This document shows, one piece after another, positions 10,534-21,420 of a stretch of 64,000 nucleotides of DNA. The stretch covers positions 5,628,233 to 5,692,232 of the forward strand of contig JAUPFP010000009.1 in the NCBI GenBank assembly GCA_036925085.1, written 5' to 3'. The stretch is from Brachycybe producta. Its lineage: Eukaryota; Arthropoda; Diplopoda; Playtdesmida; Andrognathidae. The notes below the pieces were generated by a model, which was not told where the DNA came from, did no database searches, and worked only from the letters and a program-made list of their open reading frames with translations. Position numbers and translations under genes: made by a program. Position 1 is the stretch's first letter; each line of letters begins with the position of its first letter.

Positions 10534-10804
10534 GTCAGCTTTATTAATTAAAATATATCAAATGACAAAATTTCAATTTTACACGTTGTTGGTTGTTAAT
10601 TAAGCATTTGATAATTTTTTGTTTGTTTGTACTTTATATTATTACAGGTCAAAGTCCAAAAAAAAAATTCTGCTCAAAATGTGCAGAAAAAAAAAAAAAC
10701 TACACCACAAAATCGGTTCAATGGTTGCACATTGCCTAACATTTATGTGTCAATGTGCAGAATGCCTTAAAACTTGGTAGTTTAAGGTGGTTTTAAAGTG
10801 TAAC

Positions 10805-11075
10805 CCACCTCTTCATCTCTGGTTATTCTGTTCTGTTTTGTTGTTTTTTTTCAGGAGCGAAATGAAGAGAAACTTGTACGTTAGAAACTAGAAGGGGTAG
10901 TAGTCAACCAACTTAAGCATATTTTAATGTTTTTGTTATCTTTTAAAATAAGCTTTTTTTTCTGTCAGTTTGAAAATGACCAAAAAAGTTTATTTTCAAA
11001 GATATCAAACATGAAAAAATGTTATTTGGTTATTCAGTTACCCTTGTAGTCTCTAACACTTTCAATTTCTTTTTA
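10805..11075. mobile_element. CTAGAAGGG family, tandem trio, unit 1
   Basis: First of three consecutive copies. The left arm starts CATCTCTGGTTATTCTG, then GAAACTAGAAGGGGTAG; the right arm ends with CCCTTGTAGTCTCTAACA. Confidence 0.65.
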
Positions 11076-11084
11076 ATGTGTTGC

Positions 11085-11325
11085 TTCTGGATCAAAATGA
11101 AGAGAAACCTGTAAAGAGTTTTAAAAACTAGAAGGGTAGCCACTTAATGGGAATTTTCTTGTTTTTGATTATCTTTTAAAATAAGCTTTTTTCGTCAGTT
11201 TGAAAATCACCACAAAAAAAAGTTTATTTTGAAAGATATCAACATGAAAAGAATGTTATTAGGTTATTCAGTTACCCTTCTAGTTTATAACACTTTCAAT
11301 TTCTTTTTAATACGCTGTTTCTGGA
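11085..11325. mobile_element. CTAGAAGGG family, tandem trio, unit 2
   Basis: Nearly the same wording as unit 3 (AAAACTAGAAGGGTAGCCAC, then AATGGGAATTTTCTTG), so units 2 and 3 probably arose by tandem duplication rather than separate insertion. Confidence 0.65.
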
Positions 11326-11655
11326 TCAAAATGATGAGAAACGTTTAAAGAGTTTTTAAAAACTAGAAGGGTAGCCACTTAATGGGAATTTTCTTGTTTT
11401 TGATTATCTTTTAAAATAAGCTTTTTTCGTCAGTTTGAAAATGACCCAACTTTGTAAGCAAATAATTTTAAAATTTTGTCTATAAAAATCTATTTTGAAA
11501 GATATCAAACATGAACGGTCCTATTAAATGATTCGGCTACCTTTCTAGTTTCTAACATACTTTCAATTTCTTTTTTAGTCTTGCCTTTTTTTTTGTGAAA
11601 TGTAGAATAACCAGAATTCGAAAATTAGCTTGTTTATAAACGTAGGCCCTAATAA
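11326..11655. mobile_element. CTAGAAGGG family, tandem trio, unit 3
   Basis: The left arm repeats unit 2. The right arm ends with TAGAATAACCAGAATTCG, AAAATTAGCTTGTTTATAAA, which is the usual family terminus. Confidence 0.65.
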
Positions 11656-12285
11656 TATAGTTATCGTGTTTCGGTCATTTTCTGCACACTGGCAAACAAA
11701 AACGATATGCAATGTTTAGTTTTACAACCGAATTTGTTATTTTGTACATTGTCTAGTGATTTTGAGTACTATTTTTTCATTTTGACCTTACAGATTATAA
11801 GAATGTTTGCTGAATACCAAAAAAAAAAAACGGGCTATAAACTCATAACGAAAGCACGTGGTAACAAGTTACTAAAATTAGTAAAAATTAGTAAAGTTAG
11901 TAAAATTTAAGAATCTAAAAGAAATCTGCAGGAAAACGGCTGAAATTTTTAAATTTTATATAAATAAAACAAACTTTATTTTAGAGAATTCTAAAATTTA
12001 CAGCAAGTTTGTTAAAAATTGCAAGAATTTTTTTTTAGTAATTTGCAAGAAGCTTAATAGAAATTTGCAATAACATTGGAACCTTTGCAACAACATATTG
12101 TATTGGAATAGTATTTGTATAGGAATTTGCAACAGCATTGTAGAATGTAGAAAATGGCAATAAATATGCAGCAAAGTGCATATAATGTATGAAGAAAACC
12201 TGAAGAACTGTGAAGAAAATGCAAGAAATTTGCACAAAAAACAAAAAGAGACTGCAAGGAATATGCAGGGAATTGTATGAAGATT

Positions 12286-12672
12286 GTAGGAAACTGAAAG
12301 AACTGTGTAGGAAATTGCAAGGGATTGGCAAAAATACTGGAAAAACTGCAAGATCTGTGTAGGAAATTGCAATAGATTTTTAAAGATACTAAAAATCTGC
12401 AAGAAATGTCTAGGAAATTGTATTAGAGTGGTAAAAATACTTGAAAACTGCAAGATCTGTGTAGGAAATTGCAAGGGATTGGCAAAAATACTGGAAAAAC
12501 TGCAAGATCTGTGTGTAGGAAATTGCAAGGGATTGGTAAAAATACTGGAAAAACTGCAAAATCTGTGTGTAGGAAATTGCAAGGGATTGGTAAAAATACT
12601 GGAAAAACTGCAAGATCTGTGTAGGAAATTGCAAGGGATTGGCAAAAATACTGGAAAAACTGCAAGAAATCT
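12286..12672. repeat. 52-54 bp minisatellite
   Basis: About seven copies of a unit containing TGTAGGAAATTGCAAGGGAT, TGGYAAAAATACTGGAAAAA and CTGCAAGATCTG. Decayed units extend left to about 12000 and right to about 12860. A 215-codon frame stays open on the minus strand (11998-12645), but its translation is only the repeat read as Phe/Ser/Leu-rich sequence. Confidence 0.9.
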
Positions 12673-13586
12673 ATGAGACTTTCAAAAAACACTGTAAAAA
12701 CTACAAGAAATATGCCGGGAAGTGTATGAAGTCTGTAGTAAACTGCAAGAAATCTTCAGTAAATGGCGAGAAACGTACAGAAAATTGTAATAAATATGCT
12801 GAGTATTATAGGAAAATCTACAAAGAAACTGTAGAAATGGCAGATATCTGCAGAATTTCGACAGATTTCTGGTAGAAATTACTGCACGTGACTTTGTGCA
12901 ACGAGCTTGCCAAAAAGAAAAGAAAAAAAAAAGCACGTGGCCACCAGAAGGAGAGGAGGAAAAAAAAAAAAGCACATGGCCATGTAAGATGACGTCATAT
13001 TGTAATACAAGAAGTAATTATTTTATGATGTTTGCAAAGTAATAAAAAAATCTTTAGGTTGAAAGTCTATATGGAGAAATTATGATACAGGGTGTGTTAA
13101 AAAAATAGGATTATTTGTTTGCTGTATAAATAATTCTTAGAAGAAGATAATTGTTTACGACGTGGTTGCGTTGCATGGTTTACTTTTGGTTTTTTGGGGT
13201 GTTTTCTATTTTGAATCTTATTATGAAATATTTGTCTTTGTGTTTTAACACCTGTTCAGTAATATGATGGCAATGTTAGGAGTTAGGTACCTGATGTTAA
13301 AATGGCTAAGAATAGAATATTATAATAATATGGTAATATAAAAAGGAGAAATTGTACAATACAGGTGTGAATCTGTACGGAAATAAACTTTTCAAACTAA
13401 ATCGATTTCATAATCTTTGAAATGAAATCGATAAACTTTTCACAGTTTCCTGAAATAGTAAATAATGCCTAATTTTTTTTTTGAAGGTCCTAAACTTTGA
13501 ATACCTGATCATAAAAGTTGACGTTACCTAAACTGAACGACAACTTAAAACTAAAATATTAATATGGCTACAAGGTTGTTCGACAG

Positions 13587-13793
13587 ACAGGCAATTAGAA
13601 AGCGGGACAAACAGAAGTTGGCGCCGCCCTTTTTTATGACGAACGGCAACTTCTAATTGGTTTGTTGTGTAGTTCGACGTTGAAAAAGGCGGAGCATGTG
13701 ACGTGAGACTACATAACCAACCAATTAGAAGTTGCCGGCCGTCATAAAAAGGGCGGAGCCAACTTCTGTTTGTCCCGATTTCTAATTGCCTGT
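13587..13793. mobile_element. Mutator-like MITE, type A, copy 3
   Basis: A complete palindrome ACAGGCAATTAG...CTAATTGCCTGT. Flanked by perfect 9-bp duplications GTTCGACAG at 13578-13586 and 13794-13802. The right-hand copy is also the left duplication of the next element. Confidence 0.9.
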
Positions 13794-13802
13794 GTTCGAC
13801 AG

Positions 13803-13923
13803 ACAGGCAAGTGTGCCCCGCCCTTTTATGACATCAGACCAAGTAGCAAGCCAATTAGAAATTGAATGGCGCTCATAAAAGGGCGGGGCAAACGAAATTT
13901 TACTGCTGGGCACAATTGCCTGT
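13803..13923. mobile_element. Mutator-like MITE, type B, short copy
   Basis: This 121-bp element begins ACAGGCAAGTGTGCCCCGCC and ends CACAATTGCCTGT. Its arms differ from type A, but the core CCAATTAGAAATTG and the TCATAAAAGGGCGGGGC arm are shared. Flanked by GTTCGACAG at 13794-13802 and 13924-13932, both perfect. Confidence 0.88.
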
Positions 13924-13929
13924 GTTCGA

Positions 13930-14520
13930 CAGGTAAGAGCTATGCAATTGCTGAGCTAAAGAAGAGCTAAACAAAAGCATATTGACTAGAATAAGAGCCT
14001 AAACTGTAGTTGAGCTAACTTGGATAATTATGGCTAAAGCGAAAGTAGAACCTTGCTGGAAAAGGGTTTAACAAGGTATAATTTAGTTCTTATTGAGCTT
14101 TGCAGCTTATTCTGTGGAGCTAAACTAGATGAAGGGTAAAACTAAAATAGAACTTAACTGGACAGCATCTGCTAAAGAAAAGCTAAACGTAAGAAACCGA
14201 CTTTAATAACAGCTAAAGTTCAGTAAAAGCTAAACTTGACAAAAGCTATTGCTATATTAGAATTTAGCTGCAAAAGAGTTACGTGTAACGAGGTCTAAGT
14301 TAGCTTTTATCGAGCTTTGCCAGCACATTTTTTGAAGGAGGGTTAAATTAAAAAAGAACTGGACAGCATCTGCTAAAGAAGAGCTAAACGTAAGAAACCG
14401 ACTTTAATAACGGCTAAAGTTCAGTAAAAGCTAAACTAGACAAAAAGCTAAGCGATACATTAGTCGAATTTAGCTGAACGATAGTTTCAGCTCTTGCTGA
14501 GCTTCGCAGTTTATTTTTTT
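13930..14520. repeat. Degenerate AGCTAAA-rich array with internal duplication
   Basis: Many AGCTAAA and GAGCTAA phrases occur, the reverse complement of the 5690-6860 array. A block running GGACAGCATCTGCTAAAGAA, CGTAAGAAACCGACTTTAAT occurs twice (about 14159 and 14363), a direct duplication about 205 bases apart. Confidence 0.75.
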
Positions 14521-14784
14521 TTTTTTGAAGATCCAACACTTTTATCACTGATTTGTTGTTGACCTCGACCTCGACCCACTTATGAGTCTTGACCCACCCT
14601 TTTTTTTAATGAGGGTCTCATCTGTGTAATAAAAAGTTGTGACCTCTTTCCTCTTTATTCACTCCATTAAGTGATTGTCACTTTTAAATGTTTGTTTACA
14701 ATTTGCAAACTTTTATTTGTTAAAAAAAAATGAAAGCATTGTGTTTTGAAAAAGCAGCCTTATACTATATATAGAGAGGGCTAA

Positions 14785-14924
14785 GCTCTCTCTCTCTCTC
14801 TCTCTTAGCTTTTTTTTTGTTTGTTGTTGATGTTGTCAGCATTTCTAATTGGGTGTTACATTCATTTTTATAACCTGTTTATTTTTCTATTATCAAATTC
14901 TTGTCACATCATTTATTATATCAG

Positions 14925-14968
<44 letters not shown>

Positions 14969-15012
14969 CTCTCTATCTCTCTCTCTCTTTCTTTCTTTCT
15001 CTCTCTATCTAT
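14785..15012. repeat. CT-rich microsatellites
   Basis: (TC)n at 14785-14805 and a longer CTCT/CTTT tract at 14930-15012. The second tract contains a self-duplicated CTTTCTTTCTCTCTCTAT block. Confidence 0.9.
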
Positions 15013-15726
15013 TTTCAGCTGTGCTAATCGTATGAACAAATGAGAAACTTCCGGTTTATGTCTAGATTATTATCATCATCATTGTGAAATGTTTAGACAT
15101 TTTTTTTAATGTAGATTTTGATTCAATGTAGAAAAAGAAGAAATATTTTTTGTTTAATTTCCGGTCTTTTTTAAAAAAAAAAAAAAAAAAAAAACTTTTG
15201 ATCATCGAAAATCAGATATTTGGAAAAAGAAAAAAAAAATTATTTGAAAATTTTATATAAAAACAAACTTTTTTTTTTTGTTTTTTGTCTATATGATTTT
15301 TTTTATATGTTAAATTGTCTGAAAAATGTTTTTAACTTCCGAAAAACATTGAAACATCCGAGGAAAAATATCTATAATTTTTTATATTTTACTTCCTGTC
15401 TCGAAATGCGAAATACATTTTTTATCTGATGAGAGAAAGATGAATATCAGCAGCAAAAAAAAAAAACTGCCTTATTTTGAAATGCAAAGTGAAACTTAAA
15501 AACAAAGCTAAGCTGTAAAGGTCGATTCACATTATACAGCACGACTTTGTCACGTCAGTTTTGCAGTTCAATTCACACTGTACATTACAGAACGTACCAC
15601 CGTCACGGAACGTAGAGATCGTTTACTCTTAACTTGAGTGCTGAACTTCTATAAAAGCGCATTCTATGGGGTCTCAATAAGTGGTACACTAATAAAACAA
15701 GTTCTGTCGTCACGTCAATTAACGTT

Positions 15727-15936
15727 ACAGGCAGTTAGAAATCGGGGAGAACTTCAGTTGGCTCAGCCCTTGTTATGACAACCGGCAACTTCTAATTGGT
15801 TCGTTCACCGTTGTGTGGTTCGACGTTGAAAAGGGCGCATGTGACGTCAGACTACATAACCAACCAATTAGAAGTTGCTGGTCGTCATAACAAGGGCGGA
15901 GCCAACTGAAGTACTCCCCAATTTCTAACTGCCTGC
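15727..15936. mobile_element. Mutator-like MITE, type A, copy 4
   Basis: Ends ACAGGCAGTTAG and CTAACTGCCTGC, the GC variant of the terminus. Perfect 9-bp target duplication ATTAACGTT at 15718-15726 and 15937-15945. The compensating A-to-G and T-to-C changes in both arms keep the palindrome intact. Confidence 0.92.
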
Positions 15937-16157
15937 ATTAACGTTTCGCCGTCCATAATAGGCTGTGTGATGGTGCCGATCATACGGTCACATTTTCAGA
16001 ATTGATGGTCAACGTCATGGACCGTTACCGTCAAAACAGGTCGATTCACACATATCATGGACGTGAAGTCACATCCATAACATACAAGTGATATTCCTTA
16101 TAAATAAGGGGTTCACACATAGAAAGACCCTGTTCAGAATTTCAGACAGTTGAAGTT

Positions 16158-16366
16158 ACAGGCAATTAGAAATCGGGACAACCAGAGGTTGGCTCCGCCC
16201 TTTTTTATGACGAACGGCAACTTCTAATTGGTTGGTTATGTAGTCTGACGTCACATGCTCCGCCCCTTTTCGACGTCGAACCACACGACAAACCAATTCG
16301 AAGTTGCCGCTCGTCATAAAAAGGGCGGAGCCAACTTCTGTTTGTCCCGATTTCTAATTTTCCTGT
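16158..16366. mobile_element. Mutator-like MITE, type A, copy 5
   Basis: ACAGGCAATTAG...TTCCTGT palindrome with perfect 9-bp duplication GTTGAAGTT at 16149-16157 and 16367-16375. Confidence 0.92.
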
Positions 16367-16669
16367 GTTGAAGTTGAAGTATAGAATTTTCTTCTTGTAT
16401 GTGGGGAAATAGACATTCATATGAAAAACGTTTAGAGAGAGGATCGACTAAAGCGAGAAATAAAGTTTAAATAAAATCGAGATTGGTTGAAAGTATTAGG
16501 AGCCAGAATTGCTAAAATTGTGCTCTATATTAAATTAAGGTGGTTATTTAAATGTTTCATTCTATTCTTCACCCTTCAGATGGCGCCACATTAAATTTCC
16601 TAGTACATACTTATAGTGATTTCCTATTAAGAAAGTGTATTTCTAAAAAAAAAAAATTTAAAAAATACT

Positions 16670-17095
16670 TTAATATAAAAAGGGTCTAAAAAGTAAAAGA
16701 AAAAAAAATTAACAAAACTTGAAAACACTTGTTGGTGTAGTGGTTAGTGTCTTGGCCCAACAGGCAATTAGAAATCGGGACAAACAGAAGTTGGCTCCGC
16801 CCTTTTTATGACGATTGGCAACTTTTAATTGGTTTGTTGTGTGGGTTCGACGTTGAAAAGGGCGGAGCATGTGACGTCAAACTACATAACCAACCAATTA
16901 GAAGTTGCCGGTCGTCATAACAAGGGCGGAGCCAACTTCTGTTCGTCCCGATTTCTAATTGCCTGTTTTAGCCCATGGCAATGTTGGTCATGGGGTTCAA
17001 TCCCTTGCAGTGTGAATTATATTTTCAACTATTTCGGAAGGTGGCAGTCGACAAACAAACAAAATTATGAAGTTAAATAAAATCGAGTAAAAACA
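16670..17095 (+). mobile_element. tRNA-derived SINE, copy 1 (interrupted by a MITE)
   Basis: The pol III A-box-like GTTGGTGTAGTGGTTAGTGT lies at 16731-16750 and the B-box-like GGTTCAATCCC at 16994-17004. Between them a type A MITE (16760-16966) has split the tRNA-like body. The tail CAAACAAACAAAATTATGAA and the upstream GGTCTAAAAAGTAA are shared with the copy near 21600, which defines a family. It is not a functional tRNA gene: spacing is broken and no cloverleaf forms. Confidence 0.72.
16760..16966. mobile_element. Mutator-like MITE, type A, copy 6 (inside a SINE)
   Basis: A complete palindrome flanked by CTTGGCCCA and TTTAGCCCA, a 9-bp duplication with two mismatches. It lies within the tRNA-like part of a SINE, so it is younger than that SINE. 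Confidence 0.88.
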
Positions 17096-17608
17096 CATAT
17101 TAACAGGATCCCAAATAATGTACATTTCAACAAAAGAAGGTATTATTTCTTAAAATCAAATATAATTTTCGTCTGGCTTGAAAAAAGTTTTAAAGCAATT
17201 TCTGAACCTATGTTATTATCCATATTACACTAATTAATTCATTGAAATGCAATATATTTAAGCCATAAAAAACATTCTTAAAAAAAAACCTTATTAACAG
17301 TATCTCCCCCACTTATACCAAACAACACATCTACAAAAAGAAGCTGACAAAATAATTACACAATTAAAAACGTTGGCTTGAAACAAGAACAATCTCGGTA
17401 TTAATTGTGATTTTGTCAGTGTATTTCTATGGAGAGATGGTGGCGCCGTCTAGCACTACACGGATAAATTAAATGTTTAAATAGCCTTCTTAAGCCTTCT
17501 TGAACTAAAAACACGTTCATCACCATGACAACTAGCAATTCCTATATCATTTACACTCATGAGTGTAATTCCTTCCCATACATAATATTTATTACTGCTT
17601 TTTAGTTC

Positions 17609-17613
<5 letters not shown>

Positions 17614-17689
<76 letters not shown>
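17614..17689. repeat. (TC)n microsatellite
   Basis: An uninterrupted dinucleotide run of about 38 units, abutting the target duplication of the Harbinger-like element at 17693. Confidence 0.97.
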
Positions 17690-17690
<1 letters not shown>

Positions 17691-17692
17691 TA

Positions 17693-18351
17693 AGCCCCTA
17701 TCACACTAGCAACTTTTGATGCAATAAAACGTGCAATGTGACATGTAACTTCAATGTTTATAGTGTGATATGACATGCAACTTCATAAAACTTTCCTTTT
17801 AACTAGTGTGAGACTCAGTCTCACCGAGTTGAACAGAGTTTCAACTTGGAGAGACTTTTCATGTAACTTTCTGAAAAACAACCAATCAGGCCACGTTTAC
17901 CGGAAATGACATATGTAACATTGAACGAATTCCCAGTTTCATAACTTCCGGTTTATGAACTTCTTGTTAGTTTATCCCAATATGGACACAAACCAAGAGG
18001 GCAGACATTGAGAGAAAATCATGTACGATTTTCACTAAGATTCACAGCAGATCATCGTGTGGATGGAAAGCCATTTTACTTTTTAGCTGCATTTTATTGG
18101 ATAATCCAGAATAGAATTGAAATTTTAAAATTCAGTAAAACGCGGATTAAACGTAAAATGGCTTCCGATACCGTAAGAGATTCACCCGAATGTGTCGGCC
18201 CCCTTGACATAAAGGAAGTTTTGAAAACTTGATTGGCAACTGGGTTGCATAGTGTGATATAGAAGTTTATGACAAAGTTCTAGTTACAAGTTACATCACA
18301 AGTTACATTGCAAGTTGAATTGCATCGGAGGTTGCTAGTGTGATAGGCGCT
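17693..18351 (+). mobile_element. Harbinger-like non-autonomous element, 659 bp
   Basis: Ends AGCCCCTATCACACTAGCAA and the inverted TTGCTAGTGTGATAGGCGCT, flanked by TTA on both sides (17690-17692 and 18352-18354). The interior is not palindromic. It carries an open stretch of 74 codons (18008-18232) encoding DGKPFYFLAAFYWIIQ and FSKTRIKRKMASDTVRDSPE. That segment has a decayed homologue at 8750-8965, so it may be a remnant of an element-encoded or captured protein, which I do not recognise. Confidence 0.72.
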
Positions 18352-18984
18352 TTACTCAAAAGTTTTAAAAGATTTTTTTTCTGCGAGACTTTTCCTACTG
18401 CGCATAGCTTTCAGTTTCATTGCAGAAATGAAATTATGGTTTCTACAAAAGGGTCTCTCCCTTTTATATAAAGTAGGGTGTTATAGTTATAGGGTGGGAG
18501 TTAGTAGGATGGCTGATGACTGATTAGCCAAATGTTGTGTTCAGAATTGAAGTACTGTAGAGAGAGAGATTCTATCGTTTTATCTACAGGAAGTTGAACA
18601 ATTTGCAACTTTCAGGCAAATAACTGCGTGTGGGCAGTGAGAGTAGTAGATTAGGTGGTAATACGATTTGATGGCAATAAGTTTGAATAACAGATAAAAA
18701 GCCCTAAACTACTATATAGCTAAACAGTGTATTCATTCGAAAACGCCTACATTTATTGTAGTGGTAGGAACATTCTAGGAGAAGGTGTCAGCTATTTTTT
18801 AAAAAGCAAACCTTAAAAGAATACATGAAGCCATTTTAAGAGTCAGTTAGGGTGCATTAAACCCATGGTACAGCTTAACTTAGCATTTAATTCTAATCAA
18901 TGATCGAGCACGATTACCTGTTTAGTCGTTTTACTGCAAAATGTTATGTAGTTAATTTCAAATAAACTTGTTGAAATTTTCAAG

Positions 18985-19322
18985 TTTGTGTAGCAGGTTT
19001 CCGTCATTGGTGTTTTCAATTGCTAAGCTTTGAAAAGTTGGACACATCCTGCTTTGATGTAAAGCTCTGACGTCGTTGTTGAAGCTTGGCAGCTAAGCTA
19101 GGGATATAAAGTGCATGAAATATGGCAAGCAAAGCTCGAATCTTTCAAGCTGCAAGCTGGCATGCCCAATTATCATTCACTTTAAGAGTGGCCTCTGCAA
19201 TAGAAGTCATTCTCACTATTCTTCTTGGTTTGTATGAACAAGCTAAGCTTTGGGGAGCTCATTTTTAGAAGCTTCAAATCTTGCGAATCTTAGCAAAGTT
19301 TGGAGTAGAAACCTACCCTAAC
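18985..19322. mobile_element. Decayed copy of the AAGCTT-rich MITE at 60066
   Basis: Shares GTTTGTATGAACAA, TAAGCTTTGGGGAGCT, AGAAGCTTCAAATCTTGC and TTAGCAAAGTTTGGAG with the complete copy at 60066-60311. The left end is poorly preserved. Confidence 0.6.
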
Positions 19323-19369
19323 AGCTGAATGCACCCAAGTAGCTACTAAGCTGACCATCTAGCTCTTGA

Positions 19370-19389
19370 GGGGGGGGGGGGGGGGGGGG
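19370..19389. repeat. Poly-G run (20 G)
   Basis: An uninterrupted G homopolymer. Confidence 0.95.
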
Positions 19390-19688
19390 TTCAGCCCCTC
19401 CAATTTCTCTCATTTTTTTATTTTGGGTGTCACTGATTTGTAAGCTCATTATGTTACATAAGTCAGCAGTCCTCCAGTTGAAAATGACAGGCAATAATAT
19501 AGTATTATAGTTGAATGAGTACTTCCCTGGCAATTTGCCTGGAAATCATGGAAACACAAAAAGAGACAGAAAAATCGTTGTAACTCAATACTCGAAAAAG
19601 TTGTTTTCAGCTCTATGATTTTTTTTTTTTGTTTCTACTTCTGAAGTTGCCATCTTGATAATATTTTTTAAACTGGCATGTACAGTAC

Positions 19689-19883
19689 ACAGGCATCTGT
19701 TGACAGCTTTAGAATTTCTTTGGCTCCGCCCCTTTTAGGAACGTCATCAATTTCTAATTGGTTTGTTACTGGGTCTGATGTCACATGCTCCGCCCTTTTT
19801 TATTTCTAATTGGTTGATATTTGGTCTGACGCTCATAAAAGGACGGAGCCAAAGACAGTCTGAAGCTGTCTACAGATGCCTGT
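19689..19883. mobile_element. Mutator-like MITE, type C, copy 1
   Basis: Type C ends read ACAGGCATCTGTAGACAGCT and TTCAGAATTTCTTTGGCTCC, with the same CCAATTAGAA core and GGGCGGAGC arms as type A. This copy has slightly mutated arms and no clear target duplication. Confidence 0.78.
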
Positions 19884-20329
19884 GGCGTATACAGATATTT
19901 GTGGGTCTTTAATTATATTTTGGCGATAGGGGGCGCTACAAGACACCTTATTTGGCTCGTCACTCTCTCTTTCTTGATTTAATTAAATGATATTCTGGAA
20001 CGATTTTTTTTTCTTCTTCTTCTAGTCTTCTTTGTTTAACTTTTTTGGTCGTTGCCAAAAATGTTTTCGGTTTTTTTTTTTCTCTCCCCCATCTTAGTAA
20101 CTTTCTGAACGATATTCGTGTTTACATGAACACATAATAATGACAACTCGTTTGTTGCTGAAAGAAAAGGCAGAGGGTTTATATTGATCACATGGTACTT
20201 CAACCATTGGCAGTCACAACTGCTATGAAAATTTGCTTGTTTGAGTCAATTGTCAAAATGCCACTAAAACTCTAGATATTATGACTTTTTTAAAAAAAAA
20301 AACGTGTTCATGATGGGTTTAGGAACGGG

Positions 20330-20475
20330 TGATTCTCGAATTCTTCATTTTTTTTCTGTCTTTCAGATGAACAAAAATTACGAGAAACTAGAAAGTGTTA
20401 GATACTAGAAGGGGTGCGCAGACACTTGCTCAGACACGAGTGTTGTATATTGATATCTTTTAAAATAAACATTGA
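20330..20475. mobile_element. CTAGAAGGG family, left-arm fragment
   Basis: Contains GATTCTCGAATTCTTCA, TCTGTCTTTCAGATG, then ATACTAGAAGGGGT and TTGATATCTTTTAAAATAAA. The right arm is missing. Confidence 0.55.
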
Positions 20476-20512
20476 AAGAATAAATGAAGCTTGCATTTCC
20501 AAAACGTTGTAA

Positions 20513-20880
20513 AGGCCTTGCTAGAACTCAATGAAAAGAACTCTTGAAAAATTTTTCCAAAAACACAAATTCCACAAAATGGAACTCAGAAAATAATTTA
20601 CATAATGAAAACTCTGAAAACAAAAGCAATTGTGTAAGTCCAATTGTGTAAGTCCCTATGCTGCTGTCTACACATGGCCACCCTTACCATTGCAGTGTTG
20701 CATTTCAGTAGATTCTCTATTGTATTTCAGAGCTTTTTTTTTAGGAGTATTTTGAAGTAATGTTATAAACATTATTTCGGAGTACTCAGATTTTTCCACT
20801 CTGAAACGGCAGTTTTCAGAAGAAAAAGCTTCCAAAAACTATCATTTCTGAGTGTGTTTCATTGAGCTCTAGCAAGGCCT
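20513..20880. mobile_element. Harbinger-like MITE with AGGCCTTGCTAGA ends
   Basis: Inverted ends AGGCCTTGCTAGAACTCAAT and ATTGAGCTCTAGCAAGGCCT, flanked by TAA at 20510-20512 and 20881-20883. The flanks CCAAAACGTTGTAA and TAAGATGCCAA rejoin into a sequence that recurs uninterrupted near 21108 (CCAAAAACGTTGTAAATGCCA), which serves as an empty-site comparison. Confidence 0.85.
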
Positions 20881-21420
20881 TAAGATGCCAAAATTTAAAT
20901 TTTTTTAGATGGACTTTAATGTAAATTGGTTTAGTAAGAAAATTTGTTTTTTTTTACAAATTTTCTTACTAAACCAATTACATTAAAGGCAGAAAAAATT
21001 GTAATACAATTTACAAAATAAGCTAAGAAATGAAGAGAATTTATTAAAAAAAAATTATTAATCAATATTAGAATATTTTTTAAAAGATTTTTTAACTTCA
21101 CTTCAGTTCCAAAAACGTTGTAAATGCCAACATACAACATATGCAGACAAGTTGTCACTACATGGTGACATTCTGTTGGCTTTTACAACGTGACTATAGT
21201 CACTAAATAAATGACTGGCCAGGTTGCAACTCGAATTGCTATTGGCTGTTACAACGTTATGACATGTACAACAATTTCTACTTCAGTTTTTTTTTTTACA
21301 CCACTAGGAACAGCACTTTCGTGACAAACAAATTCTCCTTGTAAAAAACATGGCATTTACAACTCATTTTCGATAATAAAAAAATGCTTTATATAGCATT
21401 TACAACGTTATGAAAAAAGC
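20881..21420. repeat. ACGTTGTAA repeat region
   Basis: Contains five copies of CGTTGTAA or TTACAACG in both orientations, including the strong hairpin at 20914-20989. It appears to be one older element that was the insertion target of the MITE at 20513. Confidence 0.5.
20914..20989. repeat. Near-perfect hairpin, about 33-bp arms
   Basis: The left arm includes AATTGGTTTAGTAAGAAAAT and the right arm ATTTTCTTACTAAACCAATT, with a short T-rich loop near 20948-20955. A further CTTTAATGTA/TACATTAAAG pairing extends the stem past one unpaired base. Confidence 0.9.

Noticed and set aside
10534-10551. Ending the PDE3-like protein at the stop at 10551
   Set aside because: CAG|GTCAGC is a good donor just before it and the family needs a downstream catalytic domain, so the last six codons are probably intronic, though read-through cannot be excluded.
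11998-12645. 215-codon minus-strand ORF
   Set aside because: It runs across a 52-54 bp minisatellite; the translation is the repeat read as Phe/Ser/Leu-rich text, and other frames of the same repeat are equally open.
16731-17004. Possible tRNA gene
   Set aside because: A- and B-box motifs are present, but a MITE splits them, no cloverleaf forms, and a second copy with the same tail marks it as a SINE.
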